Source of the DNA: Priestia megaterium
GTDB lineage: Bacteria > Bacillota > Bacilli > Bacillales > Bacillaceae_H
DNA length: 64,000 nt
Direction of reading: 5' to 3'
Assembly (NCBI GenBank): GCA_008180335.1
Contig: VTEF01000004.1
Location: 533,061-597,060, forward strand
The translations under genes and the position numbers were made by a program. How positions within the stretch are numbered: position 1 is the first letter of the stretch; every line of letters begins with the position of its first letter. A model generated the notes under the pieces. The model was not told where the DNA came from and did not search any database. It was given only the letters and a program-made list of their open reading frames with translations. Below are positions 1 to 8,702 of the stretch, piece after piece.

Positions 1-1730
1 ACTGAAAATGACGGCTTTAACTTTCCTTCTTGGACAAGTTTAGCTAATACTTCTGTATGGTGATACACTTCCGCTTTCAAACCAAAATCAGGATATTCAT
101 TTTTAAATACGTTATAAGCATGTGGATCAATCGTAACGATTTTAGTCACTCCGCTTTTTTCAAACTCTTCAATATTTTTTGTCGCTAGCTCTTGAAATAA
201 AAATTCATTTCCTAATCGGCGTGGTGTATCTCCCGAATTCTTTTCCTTATTTCCTAAAATAGCAAATGTGACCCCGGCTTCATTTAAAAGCTTTGCAAAT
301 GAAAGCGCAATTTTTTGACTGCGGTTATCATAAGACCCCATCGAACCAACCCAAAATAAATACTCGAACTCTGTTTCAGTTTTTTTCAATTCTTTTACAG
401 TTGGTACATGGACATCTTCGCGCATCTCTCTCCATGTTTCTTTTTCCTTACGGTTTAATCCCCATGGGTTCCCTTGACGTTCGATGTTTGTCATCGCACG
501 CTGGGCATCTGCATCCATCTTTCCTTCGGTTAAAACTAAAAATCTTCGTAAGTCAATAATCTTATCAACGTGTTCGTTCATAACCGGACATTGGTCTTCA
601 CAGTTTCGGCACGTTGTACATGCCCAAATCTCTTCTTCTGTAATGACATCGCCAATTAATGACGGATCATACTCAACTGTAGCAGCCGCTTCTGCACTTC
701 CTTGGCTAGCAGACATTACAGCGAGTTGATTACCTTTCGTATGGGAAAATGCATATGTCGGAACCCAAGGAGCTCTAGATGTGACAACTGCTCCTTTTTC
801 TGTCAAATGATCACGTAATTTTAAAATTAAGTCCATCGGAGATAGCATTTTCCCGGTGCCGGTTGCCGGACAAAGATTTGTACATCGGCCGCATTCGACA
901 CACGCGTATAAATCAATTAACTGATTTTGGGTAAAATCTTCAATTTTCCCCACTCCAAATGTTTCTTGTGTTTCATCTTCAAAGTCAATTTTCTCTAATT
1001 TACCTGGTTTTGAAACTCGGTTAAAAAAGACATTCGCTGGTCCTGCAATAAGATGAGCATGTTTAGACTGTGGAACATAAACTAAAAATGCTAATAAAAC
1101 GAACAAATGAACCCACCAAGATAGATAAAAAATAGTAATCGCTACCGTTTCATTGATACCGTTAAATAAAAGCGCAATGGAAGAAGCAATTGGTTCTGTC
1201 CAGGTTGGCTCATGACCATGCCAAATGAGCGACATTCCATTTCCAAGTAAAACAGATAACATCAAGGAACCAATGAAAATTAACACGAGACCTGATTTAA
1301 ACCCTCTTTTTAAGCGAACCAACTTTTCAACATATCGACGATGAAAAGCCCATACCACAGCAACTAAAATCATTAAAGTGACAATTTCTTGAAAAAAAGT
1401 AAAACCTGGATACAAAGGCCCTAGCGGAAGATGTGTTCCTGGAACAAGCCCTTTTAAAATAAAATCAAGTGCACCAAATTGAACGAGAATAAATCCGTAA
1501 AAAAACATGACGTGCATAATGCCACTTTTTTTATCTTTTAATAATTTTTTTTGTCCAAATACATTAACCCATACTTTATTTAGACGCTCTTTTAACTGCT
1601 GATCGAATTCAACTTTCTTTCCTAACTGAATGTACATCATTCTTGTTCGAATTAAATAGATAAACAGCGAAACAGCGTAAGCGGTTACAAAAAGAAATGC
1701 TACTAAGTTTATCCATAGTAAACTTGACAT
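1..1730 (-). CDS. fadF: FadF-type iron-sulfur oxidoreductase (3' end outside window)
   Basis: This is a membrane-bound Fe-S protein of the heterodisulfide-reductase (HdrD/GlpC-like) family, matching B. subtilis FadF (YwjF), which is thought to carry electrons from acyl-CoA dehydrogenase to the respiratory chain during fatty-acid degradation. The first ~230 residues form several hydrophobic segments. Two 4Fe-4S motifs follow: CVECGRCTNLCP near residue 276 and CTTCRNCEDQCP near residue 370. The C-terminal Cys-rich domain is cut off by the window edge, leaving about 576 codons. The ATG at 1730 is preceded by GAGGAGGGAG. The divergent clsB-uvsE pair is the B. subtilis neighbourhood, and a FadR-like site lies in the promoter. 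Identity is fairly sure; the electron partner is inferred. Confidence 0.88.
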   Translation of the reverse strand, partial: MSSLLWINLVAFLFVTAYAVSLFIYLIRTRMMYIQLGKKVEFDQQLKERLNKVWVNVFGQKKLLKDKKSGIMHVMFFYGFILVQFGALDFILKGLVPGTHLPLGPLYPGFTFFQEIVTLMILVAVVWAFHRRYVEKLVRLKRGFKSGLVLIFIGSLMLSVLLGNGMSLIWHGHEPTWTEPIASSIALLFNGINETVAITIFYLSWWVHLFVLLAFLVYVPQSKHAHLIAGPANVFFNRVSKPGKLEKIDFEDETQETFGVGKIEDFTQNQLIDLYACVECGRCTNLCPATGTGKMLSPMDLILKLRDHLTEKGAVVTSRAPWVPTYAFSHTKGNQLAVMSASQGSAEAAATVEYDPSLIGDVITEEEIWACTTCRNCEDQCPVMNEHVDKIIDLRRFLVLTEGKMDADAQRAMTNIERQGNPWGLNRKEKETWREMREDVHVPTVKELKKTETEFEYLFWVGSMGSYDNRSQKIALSFAKLLNEAGVTFAILGNKEKNSGDTPRRLGNEFLFQELATKNIEEFEKSGVTKIVTIDPHAYNVFKNEYPDFGLKAEVYHHTEVLAKLVQEGKLKPSFS

Positions 1731-1765
1731 TTAATCTCCCTCCTCAACATCGTGTCTTCATTGTA

Positions 1766-1798
1766 TTATGTGGCTTGGCTGTTTTTACTTGAGTTCAT
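1766..1798 (-). CDS. Possible 10-residue leader peptide upstream of fadF
   Basis: A minimal reading frame (MNSSKNSQAT, then TAA) lies between the fadF promoter and fadF, about 35 nt before the fadF start. It has a very strong ribosome site, AAAAGGAGGCGTC, 5 nt before its ATG. I know of no such peptide, and no attenuator hairpin is obvious, so it could be chance. The quality of the ribosome site is the reason to list it. Confidence 0.3.
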   Translation of the reverse strand: MNSSKNSQAT

Positions 1799-1864
1799 AA
1801 AAAGACGCCTCCTTTTCAAATATAAAGTAAATAATTAATTTTCTGATAATAACTCTTCTTTTAT

Positions 1865-1892
1865 TTTATATAATGAATGAACATTCAGTCAA
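1865..1892 (-). promoter_or_regulatory. fadF promoter with FadR-like operator
   Basis: On the minus strand TTGACT (1892-1887) and TATAAA (1870-1865) are 16 bp apart. The 18-bp sequence TGAATGAACATTCAGTCA (1874-1891) fills the spacer and overlaps the -35 box. It differs at two positions from the B. subtilis FadR consensus TGAATGANTANTCATTCA. FadR, released by long-chain acyl-CoA, controls the fadF operon in B. subtilis, so repression here is a reasonable inference. Confidence 0.65.
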
Positions 1893-2002
1893 CATCTTTT
1901 CACTGTTTTGTTCATATTCTATTTAAATACGGTGACACTAAGAACAAAATCTTTTTCATGTGTTCACTACATTGGATACAAAGTGGCAAGGAGGACACCT
2001 AT

Positions 2003-3196
2003 GTGTTGATGACTGTAACAATCCTGCTCCTTATTATGTTAGTCTCTTGGTTTGCGATTGATTTAGGGGTTGGCAAAAAGGTCTGTTCCCAAAAAGAATA
2101 TACATTTCCGCATCGAAAAGCTTCTCTCTCCATTTTTACAAATGGTAATGAGCTCTATGAGGATTTATTTTCAGAAATAAGACGAGCAACTCGTTACGTT
2201 CATATTTCATTTTATATTGTAAAAGATGATCGCTTCAGTCACGATTTTTTTGATTTGCTCATTGAAAAAGCAAAGTCTGGCATTGAAGTTCGCTTATTAG
2301 TCGATCGAATCGGAAGCATTAGAATGACTAAAAAAGCAAGACGCACTTTGCAACAAGCAGGTGTTCACTTTTCGTTTAGCCGCCGGCCGCGATGGCCTTA
2401 TTTTTTTTACACCCTTAATGCACGCAATCATCGTAAAATAGCTATCATAGATGGAGCTATCGGATATCTAGGAGGGTTTAACATTGGACAAGAATATTTA
2501 GGATTAGATCCTAAGCTAGGTATATGGAAAGATTATCATTTGAAATTACTAGGAGATGTGATTGCCGATTTACAATTTCAATTTTTATCTGATTGGCAAC
2601 TTGCTACAGCTGAAAACCTAATGGATGACTCTCATTATTTTCAAGTTTCCTCTCATGGAAATCAACCCATTCAGCTGCGTTCAACGGAAGGAGCTTTACT
2701 TGAACATCACTTTCTTTCGCTTATTAACGAAGCAAAACAAGAATTATGCATCGGGACTCCTTATTTTATCCCTAGTGAGCCGCTTATGCATGCATTGCTA
2801 GAAGCAAGAAAGCGAGGGGTAACCGTCAATATCGTCATTCCAATGCGAGCGGATCATCCGCTCGTACGTGATGCTGCATTTGCTTATTTTCCGACACTGT
2901 TACAAGCCGGATGTAATATCTATCAGTATTATTACGGGTTTTATCATGCAAAAGTGTTAATTGCCGATGAAATAATCTGTGACGTGGGAACAGGCAATTT
3001 CGATAAAAGGAGTTTGTTTTTAAATGGGGAAATCAATTATTTTATTTTTGATTCTGCCTTTATTAAACAAGTAAAGGAAACGTTCTATTCATGTCTGAGA
3101 GATTCTCCAAAGCTATCACTGTCAGATCTGAGCAAACGAACATGGATTGATCGATTTAAACAATCATTCGCTACTTTTTTTTCTCCTTTACTTTGA
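2003..3196 (+). CDS. clsB: Minor cardiolipin synthase ClsB (YwjE), phospholipase D family
   Basis: A phospholipase-D superfamily protein that makes cardiolipin from two phosphatidylglycerol molecules at the membrane. One N-terminal hydrophobic segment is followed by two HKD motifs: HRK at about residue 143 (NHRKIAIIDG) and HAK at about residue 315 (YHAKVLIAD), each with a downstream GG/GTGN element. The frame is open from 1877, but AAGGAGG at 1988-1994 points to GTG 2003 (8-nt spacer), giving 397 residues, close to the 398 of B. subtilis ClsB. The Met two codons later is the alternative. The gene is divergent from fadF, and uvsE follows after 18 bp, probably in one operon. Confidence 0.9.
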   Translation: MLMTVTILLLIMLVSWFAIDLGVGKKVCSQKEYTFPHRKASLSIFTNGNELYEDLFSEIRRATRYVHISFYIVKDDRFSHDFFDLLIEKAKSGIEVRLLVDRIGSIRMTKKARRTLQQAGVHFSFSRRPRWPYFFYTLNARNHRKIAIIDGAIGYLGGFNIGQEYLGLDPKLGIWKDYHLKLLGDVIADLQFQFLSDWQLATAENLMDDSHYFQVSSHGNQPIQLRSTEGALLEHHFLSLINEAKQELCIGTPYFIPSEPLMHALLEARKRGVTVNIVIPMRADHPLVRDAAFAYFPTLLQAGCNIYQYYYGFYHAKVLIADEIICDVGTGNFDKRSLFLNGEINYFIFDSAFIKQVKETFYSCLRDSPKLSLSDLSKRTWIDRFKQSFATFFSPLL

Positions 3197-3214
3197 TTGA
3201 AAAGAGGCTAAAAC

Positions 3215-4168
3215 ATGAATATTCGTTTTGGTTACGTATCACATGCACTATCGTTATGGAACTGCTCTCCTGCTAAAACGTTCACCTTTACGCGCTGGTC
3301 TAAAATGAGTCCGGTAGAACGCATGGACAAACTTTATGATGTTACAAAACAAAACTTACACCATACTAAACGTATTCTACACTATAATATTGCAAATGAA
3401 ATCATGCTTTATCGTCTTTCATCATCTCTTGTTCCTTTAGCTACCCATCCAGAAGCAAAGTGGAATTTTATTGATGCTTTCAAGAACGAATGGCAAGAGC
3501 TCGGCACTCTCATTAAGGAGCATAGACTGCGTGTTAGTTTTCATCCTAATCAATTTACATTGTTCACAAGTGACAAAAAACACGTGACAGACAATGCTGT
3601 AAACGACATGAACTATCATTATAAAATGTTAGAGGCCATGGGTATAAAGAATGAATCTTTAATTAACATCCATGTAGGAGGAGCATATGGAGATAAAGAA
3701 AGAGCAGTCGCACGCTTTTATCAAAACCTAAGAAAGCTTCCCTCTTTTATTAAAGAACGTATGACACTTGAAAACGATGATAAAACGTACACAACAGAAG
3801 AAACATTATGTATTTGTGAAGAGGAACGAATCCCTCTATTGTTTGATTATCATCACCATAAAGCAAATGAAGGAGACGTTCCACTGATACAATTATTGCC
3901 TCGAATCTTCCATACATGGAAGTGGATTGGCCTAACACCTAAAGTACATCTTTCATCTCCAAAGTCTAGTAAAGAATTCAGAAGCCATTCTGACTATCTA
4001 TCCGTTGATTTTATTTTCCCCTTTTTAATCATGGCAAAAGAACTTAATCAAGATTTTGATGTCATGATTGAAGCAAAATTAAAAGATCAAGCCTTATTGA
4101 AATTAATGGAGGATTTATCAGCAATTCGAGGAATAAAGCGCATAGGTGGAGCAACGGTGAGGTTTTAA
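3215..4168 (+). CDS. uvsE: UV DNA damage endonuclease UvsE
   Basis: A TIM-barrel endonuclease that nicks DNA 5' to UV photoproducts and starts an excision-repair route independent of UvrABC. The start [12 protein letters not shown] and the central [17 protein letters not shown] and FDYHHHKAN segments carry the metal ligands expected of UVDE enzymes. At 317 residues it matches B. subtilis UvsE (about 320). It follows clsB by 18 bp and shares a bidirectional terminator with the convergent argS. In B. subtilis uvsE is a sporulation-linked gene; no sporulation promoter is visible directly before it here. Confidence 0.92.
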   Translation: MNIRFGYVSHALSLWNCSPAKTFTFTRWSKMSPVERMDKLYDVTKQNLHHTKRILHYNIANEIMLYRLSSSLVPLATHPEAKWNFIDAFKNEWQELGTLIKEHRLRVSFHPNQFTLFTSDKKHVTDNAVNDMNYHYKMLEAMGIKNESLINIHVGGAYGDKERAVARFYQNLRKLPSFIKERMTLENDDKTYTTEETLCICEEERIPLLFDYHHHKANEGDVPLIQLLPRIFHTWKWIGLTPKVHLSSPKSSKEFRSHSDYLSVDFIFPFLIMAKELNQDFDVMIEAKLKDQALLKLMEDLSAIRGIKRIGGATVRF

Positions 4169-4187
4169 AACAGAAAATAATACATAA

Positions 4188-4213
4188 AAAGCCACTGACG
4201 GATCAGTGGCTTT
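4188..4213. terminator. Bidirectional terminator between uvsE and argS
   Basis: A perfect stem, AAAGCCACTGA / TCAGTGGCTTT with a CGGA loop, has A-runs upstream and Ts downstream, so it can serve both convergent genes. Confidence 0.85.
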
Positions 4214-4225
4214 CATGTGGAATAC

Positions 4226-5896
4226 TTACATTTTTTCTGGTGAAGAGACACCAATTAATTTTAACGCGTTTTGTAACGTTACTTGAACAGCTTTGACTAG
4301 TTCCAAACGTGCTTTGCTCGTTTCGATATTGTCATTGTCCACTACTTTTTCTGCATTATAAAAGCTGTGGAATGTAGATGCAAGGTCAAAGATATAATTT
4401 GTAATACGATGTGGAATGCGTTTTGTTGCTGCTTCTGCAACAGCTTGTGGGAATTCCCCGACTTTTTTCAACAAATCGATTTCCTTTTCTGCTTCAATAC
4501 GAGACAAATCAACTTGTCCATCATGCTTGATGCCCATTTCTTCACCTTGTCTTAGGATACTGCAAATTCGAGCATGAGCATATTGAGCGTAGTACACTGG
4601 ATTTTCATTTGATTGAGACACTGCTAAATCAAGATCAAAATCTAAGTGTGTATCTGCACTACGCATCGCAAAGAAATAACGTGTAGCATCGAGTCCTACC
4701 TCTTCAACTAGATCACGCATCGTAACAGCTTTACCTGTGCGCTTACTCATCTTCATTTTTTCACCATTTTGATACAATTGAACCATTTGGATAATTTCAA
4801 CTTCTAATGTGTCTTTGTCGTAACCAAGTGCTTGAATAGCTGCTTTCATACGTGGAATGTATCCATGATGATCAGCTCCCCAAATATTGATTAATTTGTC
4901 GAAGCCACGCTTGATTTTATCTTGGTGATACGCGATATCCGGTGTTAAATACGTAAAGGAACCATCGTTTTTAATCAATACGCGATCTTTGTCATCCCCA
5001 AATGTTGTGGAACGGAACCACGTTGCACCGTCTTCTTCATACACATGCCCTTGCTTCTTCAATGTATCAAGTGCTTCTTCAATTTTACTATTTTTATATA
5101 GTGATGTTTCAGAATACCAAACATCAAATTTCACACGGAAATGCTCTAAGTCGCGCTTTAACTTTTCAAGTTCGTAGTCTAATCCGTATTGACGGAAAAA
5201 CTCAAAACGCTCCTCTTCTGATGCATGTACGTATTTATCTCCATATTCTTCTGCTAATCTTTTACCGATGTTAACAATATCTTCCCCGTGATAACCATCT
5301 GCTGGCATTTCTTTATCCATTCCAAGCGCTTGCATATAGCGAGCTTCTACTGAAAAAGCTAAATTATTAATTTGATTCCCCGCATCATTAATGTAATACT
5401 CACGGGAAACATCATAGCCTGCTTTTGCAAGCACGTTGCACAATGAATCACCGACAGCTGCTCCTCGTGCATGGCCTAAATGCAAATCTCCAGTTGGGTT
5501 TGCCGAAACAAATTCCACTTGAATTTTTTGACCATTTCCAACATTTGTTTCACCATATGCCTCGCCTGCTTGTAAAATTGCCGGAATGAGTTCAGTTAAG
5601 TATGAATTGTTCATATAGAAGTTAATAAAGCCTGGACCTGCAATTTCAATTTTCTCAATTGAAGCTTTTGACTTATCAAAATGACTCACTAACTCTTCAG
5701 CAATTACACGAGGGGCTTTTTTAGCAATGCGTGCTAGTTGCATGGCCATATTTGTAGAATAATCTCCGTGCGCTTTATCCTTTGGAGTTTCTAAAACAAC
5801 TTCTGGCAACTGCTCCTTTGTCGCAAGACCTGCTTTCACAACTGCATGTTGTATCTCATCTTTTAACTTGCTTTGCACCTGTTCAACGATGTTCAT
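4226..5896 (-). CDS. argS: Arginyl-tRNA synthetase
   Basis: Class I aminoacyl-tRNA synthetase charging tRNA-Arg in the cytoplasm; 556 residues is the full family length. An N-terminal Arg-tRNA-synthetase additional domain (residues 1 to about 90) precedes the catalytic Rossmann fold. The HIGH signature is HLGH at residue 139 (HLGHARGAA), and the KMSKS loop is KMSKRTGK near residue 380. The C-terminal DALR anticodon-binding domain ends [12 protein letters not shown]. The start overlaps the end of ywiB by 14 bp, so the two are translated from one mRNA, as in B. subtilis. No T-box is visible upstream. Confidence 0.97.
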   Translation of the reverse strand: MNIVEQVQSKLKDEIQHAVVKAGLATKEQLPEVVLETPKDKAHGDYSTNMAMQLARIAKKAPRVIAEELVSHFDKSKASIEKIEIAGPGFINFYMNNSYLTELIPAILQAGEAYGETNVGNGQKIQVEFVSANPTGDLHLGHARGAAVGDSLCNVLAKAGYDVSREYYINDAGNQINNLAFSVEARYMQALGMDKEMPADGYHGEDIVNIGKRLAEEYGDKYVHASEEERFEFFRQYGLDYELEKLKRDLEHFRVKFDVWYSETSLYKNSKIEEALDTLKKQGHVYEEDGATWFRSTTFGDDKDRVLIKNDGSFTYLTPDIAYHQDKIKRGFDKLINIWGADHHGYIPRMKAAIQALGYDKDTLEVEIIQMVQLYQNGEKMKMSKRTGKAVTMRDLVEEVGLDATRYFFAMRSADTHLDFDLDLAVSQSNENPVYYAQYAHARICSILRQGEEMGIKHDGQVDLSRIEAEKEIDLLKKVGEFPQAVAEAATKRIPHRITNYIFDLASTFHSFYNAEKVVDNDNIETSKARLELVKAVQVTLQNALKLIGVSSPEKM

Positions 5897-6332
5897 GTTG
5901 TTCCTCCTTAAATGTAATGGTTACTGCATATTGTCCAACTGCCTGACCTTGTAAATTCAAGTCGTATGTTAAAAATAGACGACCTCTTCGATTCATTTGT
6001 TTATATTCAATGTTATGAGCAAATGTTAATAAATCCATACGTCCATAAGGACTTATATACGTTCCTTCAAGCTTTACTTTCTTTCGAAACGATTGTTTCA
6101 TTTTAACTGCACCTGTACGATTAATCGACACTTCTTCTTTCCCAATTCTCAACATGGTCTGAATGTCGCCTACTTCTTTTTGGTGTTCAGTATATGTAAG
6201 ATAAATGGTTTCACCCTTCTCATAATACATACCCGTTGCTTCTACAGATGTAGTTTCTTTTAAATGGCCATCTCGAATCTCTGTCACAACTCGAATCGAA
6301 ACCGGCTTTTTTGTCGTCGAAGCGTTTCTCAT
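5883..6332 (-). CDS. ywiB: DUF1934 protein, YwiB-like
   Basis: A 149-residue beta-rich protein of the DUF1934 (YwiB) family with no known biochemical role; such proteins resemble small lipocalin-like beta-barrels. There is no signal peptide or membrane segment. The ATG at 6332 follows AAGGAAGTG at suitable spacing. Its 3' end overlaps argS by 14 bp, suggesting translational coupling. A good promoter (TTGAAT, 17 bp, TATACT) lies at 6405-6377. The family call rests on sequence resemblance and the conserved link to argS. Confidence 0.85.
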   Translation of the reverse strand: MRNASTTKKPVSIRVVTEIRDGHLKETTSVEATGMYYEKGETIYLTYTEHQKEVGDIQTMLRIGKEEVSINRTGAVKMKQSFRKKVKLEGTYISPYGRMDLLTFAHNIEYKQMNRRGRLFLTYDLNLQGQAVGQYAVTITFKEEQHEHR

Positions 6333-6376
6333 AAAAAGACACTTCCTTACTTAAATGAATACTTTATAACTTAAAT

Positions 6377-6405
6377 AGTATAAACATTACGAGGCAAGAA
6401 TTCAA
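6377..6405 (-). promoter_or_regulatory. SigA-type promoter for ywiB-argS
   Basis: Read on the minus strand, TTGAAT (6405-6400) and TATACT (6382-6377) are separated by 17 bp, about 45 nt before the ywiB start. Confidence 0.6.
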
Positions 6406-6576
6406 TAATAGGCCGTTGTAAATTTTATAAATCAAAGAAATGATCATTATAGAAGGAACGTACTATTATTGACGATTGATTTTTGATAAATGAATGATCA
6501 TTTACCTTCTCGCTTCTTTTGAAAACATTTCTTATCATCCTCGAATTTTTTGACAACTCTTTTTAAATTGTTACAC

Positions 6577-6622
6577 AAAAAAGCATGGAAGAACATATAA
6601 ACTATGTTCTTCCATGCTTTTT
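6577..6622 (-). terminator. Terminator of speE-speB
   Basis: A long perfect stem pairs 6577-6597 with 6603-6622 around a 5-nt loop (core GCATGGAAGAACATA). On the minus strand it ends in a T-run about 25 nt after the speB stop. Confidence 0.88.
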
Positions 6623-6644
6623 ACTTACTCTCAAGTCGCATCAG

Positions 6645-7523
6645 TTAGCGCTTTTGAACCCATCCTAAAATCATTTCACGAATCAATTTACTCGCTGTAT
6701 TTGCCGTTTGTTCAGACGGATCATAAATCGGAGCTACCTCTACAAGATCTGCTCCCACAACGCGTACCTTTGATTTGGCAATTTCATGAATAGATGCAAG
6801 CAGTTCTTTTGATGTGATGCCCCCAGCATCAACCGTCCCTGTACCAGGTGCATGTGCCGGATCTAACACATCAATGTCAATTGTTACGTAAACAGGGCGG
6901 CCTTCAAGAGTTGGTAAAATGGCTTTTAAAGGCTCTAATACTTCAAACTTTGAAATATGCATCCCGTTTTCTTTTGCCCACATAAACTCTTCTCTCATAC
7001 CTGAACGAATGCCAAATGAATATACATTGTTCGGACCAATTAATTCAGCTACCTTTCGAATCGGTGTCGAGTGAGATAGCGGCTCTCCTTCATACTCTTC
7101 GCGCAAATCAGTATGTGCATCCATATGGATAATAGTTAAGTCCGGGTATTTCTTATACATCGCTTTCATCACTGGCCATGAAACTAGATGTTCACCGCCC
7201 ATACCTAATGGAAATTTATCTGCCGCTAAAAGCTGGTCCATGTATTCTTCAATCATATCCAAGCTGCGCTGCGGGTTACCAAAAGGTAGTGGAATATCAC
7301 CTGCATCATAATATTTAACTTCCTCTAACTCTCTTTCTAAATACGGACTATACTCTTCTAACCCAATTGATACTTCACGGATACGTGCAGGACCAAAGCG
7401 TGAACCAGGTCGGTAGCTCACCGTCCAATCCATTGGCATTCCGTAAAGTACAGCTTCACTGTCTTCAAAGCTTGGATGACTTTTAATAAAGACATTCCCT
7501 GAATATGCTTCATCAAAACGCAT
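6645..7523 (-). CDS. speB: Agmatinase
   Basis: A ureohydrolase of the arginase fold that hydrolyses agmatine to putrescine and urea in the arginine-decarboxylase route to polyamines. The 292 residues carry the Mn-binding motifs GGEHLVSWP, HMDAHTDLRE and DIDVLDPAHAPGTG in order. AAGGAGGAATCAAC precedes the ATG. It lies 86 bp downstream of speE on the same strand, the B. subtilis speE-speB arrangement, so putrescine made here feeds SpeE. Confidence 0.96.
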   Translation of the reverse strand: MRFDEAYSGNVFIKSHPSFEDSEAVLYGMPMDWTVSYRPGSRFGPARIREVSIGLEEYSPYLERELEEVKYYDAGDIPLPFGNPQRSLDMIEEYMDQLLAADKFPLGMGGEHLVSWPVMKAMYKKYPDLTIIHMDAHTDLREEYEGEPLSHSTPIRKVAELIGPNNVYSFGIRSGMREEFMWAKENGMHISKFEVLEPLKAILPTLEGRPVYVTIDIDVLDPAHAPGTGTVDAGGITSKELLASIHEIAKSKVRVVGADLVEVAPIYDPSEQTANTASKLIREMILGWVQKR

Positions 7524-7609
7524 GTTGATTCCTCCTTATTCATGAAAACAAGATGCCAAACGAGCGGTTTGACACCTTGTTTAGTATTGTATCTTTTACT
7601 TGAAAGCGA

Positions 7610-8437
7610 TTATTTTACTAAGTCTGCGACAAACTTCGGTAAAGCAAATGCAGCTTTATGAAGCTCTTTTGTGTAGTATTTTGTTTCAATCTCAATAAAG
7701 CGATCTTCGCTTACTTCTAACGGATCATACTTTTTAGAACCGATTGTGAATGTCCATAATCCACTTGGGTACGTCGGAATGTTCGCTACATATAAACGAG
7801 TGATTGGGAAAATTTCTTTTACGTCTCGCTGTACAGTTGTAATCAGCTCTGGCGTAAACCATGGGTTGTCCGTTTGAGCAACGAAAATACCATCTTCTTT
7901 TAATGCTTTTGAAATTCCAGCATAAAAGCCTTTTGTGAAAAGGTTAACAGCTGGACCAACAGGCTCTGTAGAATCAACCATAATAACGTCGTATTCATTC
8001 TCACTCTCTGCAATGTGCATGAATCCGTCGCCAACTTTTACTTCTACACGTGAATCTTCTAACTGACCTGCAATTTCTGGTAAATATTTCTTAGAATATT
8101 CAATAACTTTACCATCAATTTCAACAAGCGTTGCCTTTTTTACACTCGGGTGCTTTAATACTTCACGGATAACACCACCGTCTCCTCCCCCTACAACTAA
8201 TACATTTTCAGGGTTTGGATGCGTAAATAATGGGACGTGTGCCACCATTTCATGATAAACAAATTCATCTTTTTGTGTTGTCATAACCATACCATCAAGC
8301 ACAAGCATGTTACCAAACTCTTCTGTTTCAACCATATCTAGCTTTTGAAACTCCGTTTGCTCTGTATGTAAAGTACGATTAATTTTTGCTGTAATACCAA
8401 AGTTTTTTGTTTGCTTTTCAGTAAACCATAATTCCAT
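7610..8437 (-). CDS. speE: Spermidine synthase (polyamine aminopropyltransferase)
   Basis: Transfers the aminopropyl group of decarboxylated S-adenosylmethionine to putrescine, giving spermidine. The 275-residue protein has the Rossmann-type signature [16 protein letters not shown] and the substrate-binding segment [15 protein letters not shown], with conserved aromatic positions near the N-terminus ([10 protein letters not shown]). It is transcribed with speB from the 265-bp region shared with the divergent pbpG. The start is supported by GGGAAGAG upstream. Confidence 0.96.
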   Translation of the reverse strand: MELWFTEKQTKNFGITAKINRTLHTEQTEFQKLDMVETEEFGNMLVLDGMVMTTQKDEFVYHEMVAHVPLFTHPNPENVLVVGGGDGGVIREVLKHPSVKKATLVEIDGKVIEYSKKYLPEIAGQLEDSRVEVKVGDGFMHIAESENEYDVIMVDSTEPVGPAVNLFTKGFYAGISKALKEDGIFVAQTDNPWFTPELITTVQRDVKEIFPITRLYVANIPTYPSGLWTFTIGSKKYDPLEVSEDRFIEIETKYYTKELHKAAFALPKFVADLVK

Positions 8438-8702
8438 TTCAACTCTTCCCTTCTATTTTGAGAATTTCGTCTATGCATAGATTACCCTAACATAATTTAT
8501 ACAAACATGAAAAAAGTATAGATGAATTCAGCAAAAAAGCAAGTAAAATTTTTAGATTTAGACGTTTAAAACACTACCTTCTCTTTCATACTGATGATAA
8601 CGTGCAATTTTCCCCCTTATTTGGTCTTAAATGACAGATAAAATTGCTCATTCATAAGTTCATTTTATTACTTAGATTGAATTCATCATTAGAGGTGAAG
8701 AT

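Larger units (their letters stand above)
6333..6644. other. Intergenic region between ywiB and speB
   Basis: About 310 bp without a gene. It holds the ywiB-argS promoter, two copies of the palindrome AATGATCATT-like sequence (near 6440 and 6494) and the speB terminator at its right end. No coding remnant was recognised. Confidence 0.7.

Noticed and set aside
1877-2002. N-terminal extension of clsB (42 codons from ATG 1877)
   Set aside because: No ribosome site before 1877, the start lies inside the FadR-like site, and AAGGAGG at 1988-1994 fits GTG 2003, which gives the family length.
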